Source: Cohnella lupini (lineage in GTDB: Bacteria; Bacillota; Bacilli; Paenibacillales; Paenibacillaceae). Taken from it: DNA of 64,000 nt. A program made the translations under genes and the position numbers. The DNA is taken from positions 1 to 64,000 of the forward strand of contig NZ_QRDY01000007.1 in NCBI RefSeq assembly GCF_003386205.1, in the 5' to 3' direction. How positions within the stretch are numbered: the stretch's first letter is position 1; each line of letters begins with the position of its first letter. The notes under the pieces are model-generated. The model was not told the origin of the DNA. It did not search any database and saw only the letters and a program-made list of their open reading frames with translations. Below, in pieces: positions 50,372 through 59,347 of this stretch.

Positions 50372-51451
50372 TTAAATGTACTCCCGCATTCCGTTTTTCT
50401 TTAACAAGACGACGATATCCTTCACGTCCTGCGCCCGATCCTTCGAACAGATCAGAAGAGCATCCTTGGTATCGGCGATGATCAATCCATCGATTCCGAT
50501 GGTCGTGATGAGCCTCTCTTCGCCATAGATAATCGAATTTCTCGTCTGAATGCCCAGATGTTTCGACTTTACGATATTACCGAATTCATCCGGAGGAATA
50601 ATAGCGCCGAGAGCATCCCAACTGCCGATATCGTTCCAGCCGAAATCCCCGCTGATGACGACGACTTCGTCGCTGCGTTCCAATATTCCGTAATCGATCG
50701 AGATATTAGGAAGGTTCGGATAGATATCGCGCACGATTTCTTCCCGATTATCTTGATTGATCTCTTCCACGAGAGGAAGCATCGTCTTGTAAAGTCTAGG
50801 TAAAAACCGTTTGAAGTTATCGATGATCACCGACGTTTTCCAGATGAATATACCGCTATTCCATAGATAGCTTCCCGAAGCCAAGTACTCCTCCGCCAGG
50901 AGGAAGCTAGGCTTCTCGACGAATTCGACCGCTTCATACACGTTGCACGGCTCGGTCATATACGTATCGCCGGAGTGGGAGATATAGCCATAGCCGGTAG
51001 AAGGGAAAGTAGGCTTGATGCCGATCGTTACGATCTTATTCGTCTCTTCGGCGACGGCGCATGCTTCGGTCAACGTCTTCCTGTATTTAACCTCATCGGT
51101 AATATGATGATCGGACGGAGACACGACCATCAGGGAGTCGCCGAATTTCCGATCGATGAACAATGCCGCGTAGAGTATGCTGGCGGCGGTATTGCGCGCG
51201 ATAGGCTCCACTAAAATATTGCTGGCGGGGACGCTGATATGCATGATGCTTTCCAACTGAACCGCTTGCGACGAATTCGTTACGACGATCGTATTCTCGA
51301 GCGGAATGACGCCGCTAAACCGGCCGATCGTGTCGTTCAGCATAATGTCGTTACCGCTGATGTTCAGTAATTGCTTGGGCATTTCCTGCCGGGACAAGGG
51401 CCAGAACCGCGTGCCCCCGCCGCCTGCCAGTATCGTTACGAACTTATGCAT
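50372..51451 (-). CDS. manC: Mannose-1-phosphate guanylyltransferase
   Basis: Encodes 359 aa. The nucleotide-binding signature LAGGGGTRFWPLSR, the FVEKP motif (EFVEKPSFLLAEEYL) and the substrate-site SGIFIW and DYGILERSD are all characteristic. It makes GDP-mannose from mannose-1-phosphate and GTP. It has no fused isomerase domain. It overlaps the gene upstream by 8 bp and is the last gene of a three-gene glycan operon. Confidence 0.93.
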   Translation of the reverse strand: MHKFVTILAGGGGTRFWPLSRQEMPKQLLNISGNDIMLNDTIGRFSGVIPLENTIVVTNSSQAVQLESIMHISVPASNILVEPIARNTAASILYAALFIDRKFGDSLMVVSPSDHHITDEVKYRKTLTEACAVAEETNKIVTIGIKPTFPSTGYGYISHSGDTYMTEPCNVYEAVEFVEKPSFLLAEEYLASGSYLWNSGIFIWKTSVIIDNFKRFLPRLYKTMLPLVEEINQDNREEIVRDIYPNLPNISIDYGILERSDEVVVISGDFGWNDIGSWDALGAIIPPDEFGNIVKSKHLGIQTRNSIIYGEERLITTIGIDGLIIADTKDALLICSKDRAQDVKDIVVLLKKNGMREYI

Positions 51452-52547
51452 GTTGGATCACCGAATACGCGATGCAGTAAGAGATGATATTTTCCGAGCC
51501 TTGATTCAAATTCAGCCCGCTTGCATGTATGCCGTCGTAGCAACCGCCGGTCTGCGGGTCTATCATGGAGTGATTGCTAGAGTTGCGGCCATGAAACCAA
51601 TCCAGGCATAAGTTGGCCTGACGCAGGTACGAGGGGCTTCCCAGAATTTCGTAAGCTTCGCGGAAGGCAAGGAGCATCTCGCAGGCTTCGATAGGCTGCT
51701 CGTCATATCGCGCTGCTTCTTCTCCCCGAACGAGCCATCCGTTGCTTCCGATCGGCCTGAAATATCCCTCCGCCGTGAAGGTTAACGAAGCAAGAAAATC
51801 CAAGCTGGCTTTCGCGGTATGACGCAAATCCGTTCTTTCGCACAGACGCGAAGCTTTGAACAACGCCCATGGCAACATGGCATTCCCGTAAGTGATGCTG
51901 TCTTCGAACCAATGCCAATCGGAACCGCTGTATTGATCGTATTGCGTCTGCAGGCGATCGGCCAATCCTTCGACTAAGTCTCTGATCAATTTGTGCGGCA
52001 GAAATTTGGAGGCGTCCTCCGTCTTGTCCGTATGAGGATACGGGAACGAGTAGGAGAGAGAGTTTTTGGTTTCCAGCAAGTAGCACAGACCGACTAGGGC
52101 ATACGCAATCGCTCTCGGAGATTGCAGTGCCGCAATGTGGGGAAGAGCTTGGTTAATCATATATCTGCAGCTATTGTGGAGGCTGTCCGGCACGTTGGAA
52201 TCCGATACGGCGAAACCGAGCGCCCATATGCATCGTCCCAAGCAATCCTCCGAGCCGATTTGCTCCGTGAAAGTACGATTGTAATCCATGAAATTCTTGA
52301 AGCTTCCGTCTTCGTTCTGGGCATGGTGGACGAAGGATAGATAAGTGCTAACGAGTTCGAGCCAACCGGCGTCCTTATCGTTGCCGTGAAGCATGACGGC
52401 CGCGATCAGAGCGCGGGAATTATCGTCGGTCGTATAGCCCCTCGTCCGATCCGGAATTCCGAATTTGGTATGCTGAAAAATGCCGGTATCATCCGTTAGC
52501 CTGCGCAAATAATTCGATTGCAACGGTTTTAATATGATTTTCTCCAT
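51444..52547 (-). CDS. Predicted alpha/alpha-barrel carbohydrate-active protein
   Basis: Encodes 367 aa, cytoplasmic by the lack of a signal. Phrases such as TRGYTTDDNSRALIAAVMLHG, FVHHAQNEDGSFKNFMDYNR, ARYDEQPIEACEMLLAFREAYE and CLDWFHGRN are typical of (alpha/alpha)6 barrels seen beside glycosyltransferases. No activity can be named. It touches the glycosyltransferase gene (one shared base) and overlaps manC by 8 bp. Confidence 0.8.
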   Translation of the reverse strand: MEKIILKPLQSNYLRRLTDDTGIFQHTKFGIPDRTRGYTTDDNSRALIAAVMLHGNDKDAGWLELVSTYLSFVHHAQNEDGSFKNFMDYNRTFTEQIGSEDCLGRCIWALGFAVSDSNVPDSLHNSCRYMINQALPHIAALQSPRAIAYALVGLCYLLETKNSLSYSFPYPHTDKTEDASKFLPHKLIRDLVEGLADRLQTQYDQYSGSDWHWFEDSITYGNAMLPWALFKASRLCERTDLRHTAKASLDFLASLTFTAEGYFRPIGSNGWLVRGEEAARYDEQPIEACEMLLAFREAYEILGSPSYLRQANLCLDWFHGRNSSNHSMIDPQTGGCYDGIHASGLNLNQGSENIISYCIAYSVIQHA

Positions 52548-53734
52548 TAAATCACGCTCCCATGGTTCGTATAACTGCTATGGGCAGCGACGGAATCCCT
52601 TATGAGTCCCGCATATTGTTTGACGATTTGATTCCACATCATCGTTCGTCCAAGATCAAGCGTCCTCTGCTCCATATGCAGCTTTTTCTCCGGATGATCG
52701 AGAATATCCAGAATACCGGTTCCCAGAGACTTCGGATCGCGGAAATTCGCCAACAATCCTCTCCCGTCGGCCAACATCTCCGTTGCGTACCGGTAAGGTG
52801 TAGAGATGATAACTCTTCCGTAACCTATTCCGTAAGCGAGCGTGCCGCTAACCGCCTGTTCCTTGCCTAAGTAAGGAGTCATGTAGATGTCGGACAGGAC
52901 GAGAGAATGAACGACTTCCTCTTGCGTGAGCAGCTTATCGACGAATACGACATGGTTATCCAACCCTAGCTCGGAGACGAGTGCTTGCAGCTTCTGCCGA
53001 TACACTTCCCCGACTTCCTGTTTCACTACGGGATGCGTCTTGCCCCATACGATGTAGAGGGCATCGGGATGGCTTTCTTTGACTTCGCGCATCGCTTCGA
53101 TCGCGTATTCGATTCCCTTACCCGGACTTAGAAAACCGAAGGTAGAGATGACTTGACGATCGGCATAGCCGTATAAAGCTTTGAGGCGTTCTCTGGACTC
53201 CGTCTCCAGTTGGGGAACCCCGTGATGAATCATTTCGATCTTGTTCAATGCGATCCCGTAGATGGCATGAAGATCCTTCTTCGTGCTTTGCGCCATCGTA
53301 ACGGACTTGCAGCTTAGCTCGCCTAAACGGGCTACGATCTGAAATTGCTTAGGATTCGGAGACGACAGAACCGTGTGGAATATGACGATAAAAGGAACGG
53401 TCAGCCTCTCCGCGAGATCGATGAGATATTCGCCGCTATTTCCGCCGTAGATGCCGAATTCATGCTGAATGACTAGCAGATCGATATTGGAACGATTCAG
53501 CTCCAAAGCGATTCTTATATATTCCCATCTATGGTTCTGATTGAAGCTCATCATCACTTTTTTGCCATAGGCATAAGTCGCGTTGTTGTTCACCGCTATG
53601 ACCCGCGGCGGATGAAAGTCGCTCATCGTCTCCAACTCGTTAATCATATCCTGCGTAAAAGTAGCCAATCCGCATTCCCTTGGGAGATAGGTGCCTAGGA
53701 ACGCTACGTTCTTCTTATTTAAAGTCGATACCAT
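52547..53734 (-). CDS. Glycosyltransferase family 4
   Basis: Encodes 395 aa with the GT-B fold of GT4 enzymes: N-terminal acceptor domain (GTYLPRECGLATFTQDM, QHEFGIYGGNSGEYL) and C-terminal donor domain (STFGFLSPGKGIEYAIEAM, a PY-x-G-KEQAVSGTLAYGIG motif with the conserved Glu). The GDP-mannose made by the third gene of the operon is a likely donor. The start follows TTGAGGAGG. A leader with a terminator-like hairpin lies upstream. Confidence 0.9.
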   Translation of the reverse strand: MVSTLNKKNVAFLGTYLPRECGLATFTQDMINELETMSDFHPPRVIAVNNNATYAYGKKVMMSFNQNHRWEYIRIALELNRSNIDLLVIQHEFGIYGGNSGEYLIDLAERLTVPFIVIFHTVLSSPNPKQFQIVARLGELSCKSVTMAQSTKKDLHAIYGIALNKIEMIHHGVPQLETESRERLKALYGYADRQVISTFGFLSPGKGIEYAIEAMREVKESHPDALYIVWGKTHPVVKQEVGEVYRQKLQALVSELGLDNHVVFVDKLLTQEEVVHSLVLSDIYMTPYLGKEQAVSGTLAYGIGYGRVIISTPYRYATEMLADGRGLLANFRDPKSLGTGILDILDHPEKKLHMEQRTLDLGRTMMWNQIVKQYAGLIRDSVAAHSSYTNHGSVI

Positions 53735-53771
53735 CCAAAAACCTCCTCAAAATATAAAAATTTACAAAAAA

Positions 53772-53812
53772 CCGAAATAAAAAAAAGAAATAAAGATTAA
53801 CTTTATTTCTGG
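53772..53812 (-). terminator. Possible attenuator in the leader of the glycan operon
   Basis: On the minus strand GAAATAAAGTTAATCTTTATTTC forms a 9-bp stem and is followed by eight Ts, about 50 nt before the glycosyltransferase start. The promoter is probably further up, where TATAAT-like sequence occurs near 53890. A 75-codon frame spanning this leader has no support as a gene. Confidence 0.5.
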
Positions 53813-54024
53813 CGTAAAAGCGAATATTTAGTTCGGTCGTCATGACCCGGGTGAAATACATATTGATTTGTAAAATGTGATATGATATTATAATTAATTT
53901 GGCAAAATTTAGTTCCTCCTTAAACAATAGCACCCTAATCAATATCTGTCAATTCCGGCGATAATTGTACATTCGGAAATAAACATGATACGCTTATAGC
54001 TATTCAAGAGGGGGCTAATAAGCT

Positions 54025-54603
54025 ATGAGTAACACTATCCAATTAACGGATCGTTCCAATCTTCCCTCATCGCAAGTGAAACAACTGAAAAATCAAGGCT
54101 TTATATCAGGCGTCGTATATGGCGTAGGCATTACGAGTATTCCAATCGTAGTGAATGCCAAGCAACTGTTCGCCGCGCTGAAGAAAAATCCGAAGGCCAT
54201 TTTGCAGGCTGCCATTGCAGAGCGCGGACAACATCCCGTTCTCGTTCAAGAGGTTCAGAAGGATATGTTAACGGGCAAATGGACTCATGTTGATTTTCAT
54301 CAGATTAATATGAACGAGAGCATCGACACGAAAGCGACTATTCACTTCACGGGAAATCCGATTGGACTAGTAGAGGGAGGCATCCTTCAAACCGAGGTTC
54401 ACGAGGTCGAAATTCGTTGCATGCCGGACAAATTGTTCGCCGCATTCGAAGTCGATATTAGCAAGCTCGGTATAGGGGACCAGCTCCTGGTATCGGATTT
54501 GTCTATTCCCGAGGGAGTCGAGATCCTGACGGATGCGTCGGTCATGCTCATTAAAGTGTTAAGTCCGGATGCTCCCGTCGCGGAAGAGAAGCCTGTCGCT
54601 TAA
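54025..54603 (+). CDS. rplY: 50S ribosomal protein L25 / general stress protein Ctc
   Basis: Encodes 192 aa, the long L25 form with a C-terminal TL5/CTC domain. It binds 5S rRNA through the N-terminal domain (FISGVVYGVGITSIPIVVNAKQL, HVDFHQINMNE). In Bacillus the orthologue ctc is stress-induced. The usual neighbours (prs, pth) are missing, and the sequence of the first 30 residues is rather diverged (RSNLPSSQVKQLKNQG), so this may be a second copy. The start follows AGAGGGGG. Confidence 0.9.
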   Translation: MSNTIQLTDRSNLPSSQVKQLKNQGFISGVVYGVGITSIPIVVNAKQLFAALKKNPKAILQAAIAERGQHPVLVQEVQKDMLTGKWTHVDFHQINMNESIDTKATIHFTGNPIGLVEGGILQTEVHEVEIRCMPDKLFAAFEVDISKLGIGDQLLVSDLSIPEGVEILTDASVMLIKVLSPDAPVAEEKPVA

Positions 54604-54647
54604 CCTATTGAACGCCCAATTACGAATCGTTGTCCAAGCTAAATTTC

Positions 54648-54680
54648 GCCGCGCAGGAATGACGTCTGCGCGGCTTTTTT
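54648..54680 (+). terminator. Terminator of the L25 gene
   Basis: Perfect 9-bp stem GCCGCGCAG / CTGCGCGGC with a 9-nt loop and six Ts. Confidence 0.9.
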
Positions 54681-54774
54681 GCGTCAATTTTTGGAGAATG
54701 CTGGAAGGTGAAAGGCGATCGGCGTCGAATGCTAAGGAGTCGGAAAACAACTTAGACTAGAAAGAGGTACTGAA

Positions 54775-56736
54775 ATGAAGAAGAAGGTTCGCTTAGCGCT
54801 ATCCATCGTTCTATTCGTTAGCTTAGGTTGGAGCGGTTGGATAACAGGTACGGCATCCGCCGCGGACTCGGCTCCGAAGATTAAAGACATTATCGGGGAA
54901 GATACGTATTTGATGGACGACGGCTCCGTATGGTCGAGGATCGATTTTTCTCGATTGATCCACACGCAAGGTGACGTCGAATATTTGACCGGCGACGAGA
55001 GGGAAGGTTACGGCATAAACCGCGAGGGTACTTTGGTCGAATGGAATTATGCCAAAGGGCCGAAAGCCGTAGCGGATCAAGTCGGAGTCAAGCAAGCATC
55101 AGGACTCTACTGGCTGAAAAACGACGGTAGCGTATGGAACAGCGTCGGCAAAGTAAGCAAGCTCCAAGGGATCTCGTTCATCGGGTACGGCAATCGAGCA
55201 TTCGGCGCCTTGTCCCAGAATGGCGATGTGTTATACCAAGATCCTTATAACATCGAATCCTATCAGAAGCTGGGTACGATCTCGGATGCTTCGTCCGTAA
55301 AGGGTATCGCGGTATACTTCGGACGGGTTGCGTTGCTCTATACTAACGGTAAAGTCGTCGTCTTTGAGGCATCCAATTTCGACGACAACGGCAAAATTAT
55401 CCCGGTTACGGTGGCGCAAGATGCGGTTCACATCTCCTACGCCTCCGGTAATACTACGGATGTATTAATCGTGACTCGCCAAGACGGTACGGTTTGGACG
55501 ACGGGTGAATATCAAGATAGATGGAAGCTTACGAATCAAGCTCAAGGGCTTAATCAAATCGTGAGAACAGCCGTATACGAGGATTCCGAGCACTTCTTCG
55601 CGATGAGCGGCGACGGCGGTTGGGTGAAATACGACGACGGCCAAGTCAAGCCGGTCGACGTACCTGGCGTGATTAAGCTCGACGTAGCCGTGTCCGCTCA
55701 GAAAACCTTCCTGGGCGACAGCTTGAAGGTGGATATTCAAGAGACGTATTCCAACGGCGCCAAGCTCAAAGTAAAGGCGGACGATTCGAACGTCGAAGCG
55801 GATAAGCCGTATATGCTCAAGATTCAACCGAACGGAAGCTTCAAGGTACTCGGCGTCGGTCAAACGACGTTAACCGTGACGTCAAGCGGGTTAACGAAGT
55901 CCGTCAAGATTTCCGCCAGTCCAAAAAGTAATTTGAAATATTCAAAGCTGGTTAACGGAGTCGTGTTCCTCCCGGTTAAACCGATATTTCAAGCGATGGG
56001 AGGCACCGTTACCGCAGCGGGCGGCTCGATTACGGTGAAACTCGGAGAAGAGACCTCCTTAACGTTAAAGACGGGCGATAAGAAAGCCACCCTTAACGGC
56101 CAGGACATCACTTTGCAAGCCGCGCCATTGAGCGACAAAGGGGATACGTTATTTCCTGCCTCGATACTAACGGAAATACTGGACGCGAAAGTCCAATGGA
56201 ACGCCAAATGGAAGCAAGCCGACATTTCTATCGGAGAGGCGCGCCTGTCCGTCGTTTCCGCGGAAACGGCGGCATTGGTCAAGAAGGCGGCGCAAGGTAG
56301 CTTAGTCAAATATATCGGCAGAAGCTATTGGTTGAACTATTTCCAAGATTGGGATCGGTTCTCGAAGGTTACGGTTACCGATATCGTTCCGGATAGCACC
56401 GGGGATTTCGTAATCGAGTTCAAGTCGGCTACAGGCAGAACTTTGAAGAGTTATCCCATGTCTTCCAGTTACGTGACGCAACTGTTCGCGGACAGTTCTT
56501 CTTTCCTGAACTATGATCCGTACAAAAGGTATAAGTGGTCTCCGTCCGTCTGGAAGCAGATCAAAGCCGGAAAAGTATCGCTCGGAATGACGAAAGAACA
56601 GGTCCAATTCTCCTGGGGAAATCCAACAGCCAAGAGTACGGCGACAGCAGCGGGCAAATCGATCGAAACATGGGTATACTCCAATTTCGACGCGGTTTCG
56701 TTCGTGAACGGCAAGGTGACGTTTATCCTATCGTAA
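54775..56736 (+). CDS. Large secreted protein with RCC1-like, Ig-like and copper-amine-oxidase-N-like domains
   Basis: Encodes 653 aa. Signal peptide (about 1-29); residues about 35-300 read as RCC1-type propeller repeats (YLMDDGSVWSRIDFS, YWLKNDGSVWNSVG, IVTRQDGTVWTTGEY); about 310-390 as a bacterial Ig-like unit; about 395-490 as a stalk-type 'copper amine oxidase N' domain (NGVVFLPVKPIFQAMGGTV, TLFPASILTEILDAKVQWN); and the last ~70 residues as an SmpA/OmlA-like unit (AGKVSLGMTKEQVQFSWGNP). No catalytic residues are seen; it is probably a wall-associated or extracellular protein. The start follows AAAGAGG. Confidence 0.85.
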   Translation: MKKKVRLALSIVLFVSLGWSGWITGTASAADSAPKIKDIIGEDTYLMDDGSVWSRIDFSRLIHTQGDVEYLTGDEREGYGINREGTLVEWNYAKGPKAVADQVGVKQASGLYWLKNDGSVWNSVGKVSKLQGISFIGYGNRAFGALSQNGDVLYQDPYNIESYQKLGTISDASSVKGIAVYFGRVALLYTNGKVVVFEASNFDDNGKIIPVTVAQDAVHISYASGNTTDVLIVTRQDGTVWTTGEYQDRWKLTNQAQGLNQIVRTAVYEDSEHFFAMSGDGGWVKYDDGQVKPVDVPGVIKLDVAVSAQKTFLGDSLKVDIQETYSNGAKLKVKADDSNVEADKPYMLKIQPNGSFKVLGVGQTTLTVTSSGLTKSVKISASPKSNLKYSKLVNGVVFLPVKPIFQAMGGTVTAAGGSITVKLGEETSLTLKTGDKKATLNGQDITLQAAPLSDKGDTLFPASILTEILDAKVQWNAKWKQADISIGEARLSVVSAETAALVKKAAQGSLVKYIGRSYWLNYFQDWDRFSKVTVTDIVPDSTGDFVIEFKSATGRTLKSYPMSSSYVTQLFADSSSFLNYDPYKRYKWSPSVWKQIKAGKVSLGMTKEQVQFSWGNPTAKSTATAAGKSIETWVYSNFDAVSFVNGKVTFILS

Positions 56737-56756
56737 TATCGATTGTGATCCGATTT

Positions 56757-56781
56757 CGACCCGCCGATGGCGGGTCGTTTT
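56757..56781 (+). terminator. Terminator of the RCC1-like gene
   Basis: Stem CGACCCGCC / GGCGGGTCG with a 3-nt loop, followed by TTTT. Confidence 0.85.
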
Positions 56782-56908
56782 AATGATAACAAACGGGCTT
56801 ATCGGAGATGCTCGCGACTAAGTCCATAATTTTTATACACCTTTAGCTCCATGTTCCCGTTTATGTGTTATGGTTTAAAGGATTACGCGTCGAAGGAGAT
56901 AGTTGCTC

Positions 56909-57526
56909 ATGCTAAGCGATTGGATTAAAAACTTGCTAGAAAGCACCTCCCTCTCGGGATTTTACGTGCTCCTGCTTACGTTCCCGCTGACGATCGTCCA
57001 AGGAGTGCTTGGATTGTTCCCCTATACGATTCTGATCGTGCTAAACATTTCGGCTATGGGATTGACGTACGGGCTGCTTACGAGCTGGATTTCCAGCATT
57101 ATCGTAGCGAATCTCGTTTTTTATTGCTGCAGGTCTTTTTTCTCCGAATGGTTTAACAGCAAGATCAAGAGGAAAGAAGGACGATACGAGAAGTGGCAGA
57201 GGTATTTCGAATTGTACGGAGTGTGGACTCTCATCTTGCTGCGGACATTGCCGATTATTCCGAATAACGTCATCTCTCTGATGGCTTCGGTCTCTAGCAT
57301 TAAGCTGTATGCTTATTTTATGTCGTCCGTCATTGGGAATTTATCGCAAATATGGCTGTATGGAATAATAAGCTCTTCGATCTTGATTCCAGGCCGGGAT
57401 ACCAAATGGTTGATCGGCAGTTACGTGGCATTCTGCATCGTTGTGGTAGTCGCATTCTTCATCAGTCAATTTTTCAAAAAACAAAGAGGAAATAGAATCA
57501 CCGCGGATAAACAACTGCATTTGTAA
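56909..57526 (+). CDS. TVP38/TMEM64 (DedA-like) membrane protein
   Basis: Encodes 205 aa with about five membrane segments. The VTT-domain phrases ILIVLNISAMGLTYGLLTSWISS and LLRTLPIIPNNVISLMASVSSIKLYAYFMSSVIGNL, with the conserved R-x-x-P and N, mark the family; members take part in lipid scrambling or polyprenyl-phosphate recycling. ATG at 56909 follows AAGGAG; the TTG at 56903 is less likely. Confidence 0.87.
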   Translation: MLSDWIKNLLESTSLSGFYVLLLTFPLTIVQGVLGLFPYTILIVLNISAMGLTYGLLTSWISSIIVANLVFYCCRSFFSEWFNSKIKRKEGRYEKWQRYFELYGVWTLILLRTLPIIPNNVISLMASVSSIKLYAYFMSSVIGNLSQIWLYGIISSSILIPGRDTKWLIGSYVAFCIVVVVAFFISQFFKKQRGNRITADKQLHL

Positions 57527-57602
57527 GGACCGGGAACGAGGAATGCCGATGAAGGCGTTCCTTTTTGTTCATACGCGGAATTAATGGAGGAGGATGATCG
57601 AT

Positions 57603-59063
57603 ATGGGATTTGAAATCATCGAAGCGACATTCGCGGACATTCAAGCGGCTTTGACGTCGGGCGAACTGACCTCCAAGAAATTGGTTTTGCAATATTTGAA
57701 TAGGATAGCCGAACACGACAAGAACGGATTGACGCTGAATTCCGTGCTGGAGATCAACCCGGATGCCTTGTTCATCGCGGATGCGCTGGATTCGGAGAGA
57801 CTTCGGAGCGGTTCGCGGGGTCCTCTTCACGGCATACCGATCTTATTGAAAGATAATATTAATACCGGAGACATGATGCACACGAGCGCGGGCTCTCTCG
57901 CTCTGGCGAACTCTTACGCGAGCGAAGACGCGTTCATCGCGAAGAAACTTCGCGATGCCGGTGCCATTCTTCTTGGTAAGGCCAATATGACCGAGTTCGC
58001 TAACATGATGACGGAAGGAATGCCTTCCGGTTACAGCTCTCGAGGCGGACAAGTATTGAATCCGTACAACATCTCAACTCCGACCGGCGGGTCAAGCGCG
58101 GGCTCCGGCGTTGCGGTTGCGGCGAATTTCTGCGCGGCGGCTATTGGAACGGAGACGTCGGGCTCCATCTTGAATCCGAGCAATCTAAGCTCGATAGCGG
58201 GTATCAAGCCGACCGTAGGATTGATAAGCCGTACGGGAATTCTACCGCTTTCCAATTCACAGGATACGGCAGGTCCGATGGCTAGGACGGTAACCGACGC
58301 CGTTCTGTTACTTCAAGGCATGCTCGGACACGATGAGCGGGATGCGGCTATGGGCGGAGGTATTGGCAAGCAATCCAAGGATTATGCTTCTTTCTTGGAC
58401 AAGGATGGACTAAAGGGGGCGCGAATCGGCATTCCCAGAGACTATTACCAAGAAGAGTTAACGGAGGAGCAGCTAAGCATCTTCAATCGAGCGGTTGAAA
58501 TCATGAAGGAGCAAGGCGCTACGATCGTTGACCCTGCGAACATTCCGACTGCGCGAAGCATCGTGTATTCCACGGTTATCCTCAACGAATTCAAAGCTTC
58601 GATTAATGCGTATTTAGCAAGGCTTGGTCCTCATGCTCCTATGCGCTCGCTGAAGGAGATCATCGAATTCAACAACCGCCACCCGATGGAAACGTTGAAA
58701 TACGGCCAGAAAACGCTCATCGATACGGAGTACAACACATCCGGCACCTTGACCGAGCCTCGTTATATTCACGATCGCGCTACCGATCTGAAGCTTTGTA
58801 AGGAGGACGGAATAGACGCGACTATGCGAGAACATCAATTGGATGCATTGTTATTTCCAGCCGATTTCGGATCCCGAATCACTTCACGCGCCGGATATCC
58901 CTCGATCATCGTACCGGCTGGATATACGCAAGCCGGACCTCCGTTCGGCGTAACTTTCTCGGCGCGTGCCTATGAGGAGCCGACGCTGATTAAACTTGCT
59001 TATTCATTCGAACAGCATTCCAAGTTCCGCAAGGCTCCTTCCTTGAAAAGCTTTTTAGATTGA
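57603..59063 (+). CDS. Amidase-signature family enzyme
   Basis: Encodes 486 aa with the catalytic Ser-cisSer-Lys triad visible: Lys in PILLKDNINT, the cis-Ser in TPTGGSSAGSGVAVAA and the nucleophile in IGTETSGSILNPS. Substrates in this family range from amides to glutamyl-tRNA; the lack of gatB/gatC neighbours argues against GatA, and the long N-terminal ~60 residues match the secreted-type or 'amidase family protein' group, though no signal peptide is seen. ATG at 57603 sits 9 nt after GGAGGAGG; the ATG at 57594 is too close. Confidence 0.91.
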   Translation: MGFEIIEATFADIQAALTSGELTSKKLVLQYLNRIAEHDKNGLTLNSVLEINPDALFIADALDSERLRSGSRGPLHGIPILLKDNINTGDMMHTSAGSLALANSYASEDAFIAKKLRDAGAILLGKANMTEFANMMTEGMPSGYSSRGGQVLNPYNISTPTGGSSAGSGVAVAANFCAAAIGTETSGSILNPSNLSSIAGIKPTVGLISRTGILPLSNSQDTAGPMARTVTDAVLLLQGMLGHDERDAAMGGGIGKQSKDYASFLDKDGLKGARIGIPRDYYQEELTEEQLSIFNRAVEIMKEQGATIVDPANIPTARSIVYSTVILNEFKASINAYLARLGPHAPMRSLKEIIEFNNRHPMETLKYGQKTLIDTEYNTSGTLTEPRYIHDRATDLKLCKEDGIDATMREHQLDALLFPADFGSRITSRAGYPSIIVPAGYTQAGPPFGVTFSARAYEEPTLIKLAYSFEQHSKFRKAPSLKSFLD

Positions 59064-59089
59064 AATAATGATTACTGAGGTTAATTGCG

Positions 59090-59129
59090 GGACATTCGTA
59101 CGGTGCAACTGCCCGCGAATGTCCTTTTT
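59090..59129 (+). terminator. Terminator of the amidase gene
   Basis: GGACATTCG pairs with CGAATGTCC across a 17-nt loop; five Ts follow. The remaining 59130-59347 shows no gene. Confidence 0.82.
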
Positions 59130-59347
59130 GATTTGGAAGGATTAGCAATAAAGCTAATCGCAAAATACATAGTCCTAAGCGGATTGTTTCTCGATATGAA
59201 CAGTAGTCCTCACGGTTATCTCGTGTAAACATGATAGAGGAAAGGAGGTAAACCGCTTATAACCGATTACAAAGAAAGGCAATCCGATCGCAGGGAGGAA
59301 TTATCGGACAGCTACAAAACCAATCGAGCGAAGGAGATGAAGGATTG

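Noticed and set aside
53715..53942. 75-codon minus-strand frame upstream of the glycosyltransferase gene
   Set aside because: Phe/Leu-rich reading of an AT-rich leader that runs through a terminator-like hairpin; no convincing start.
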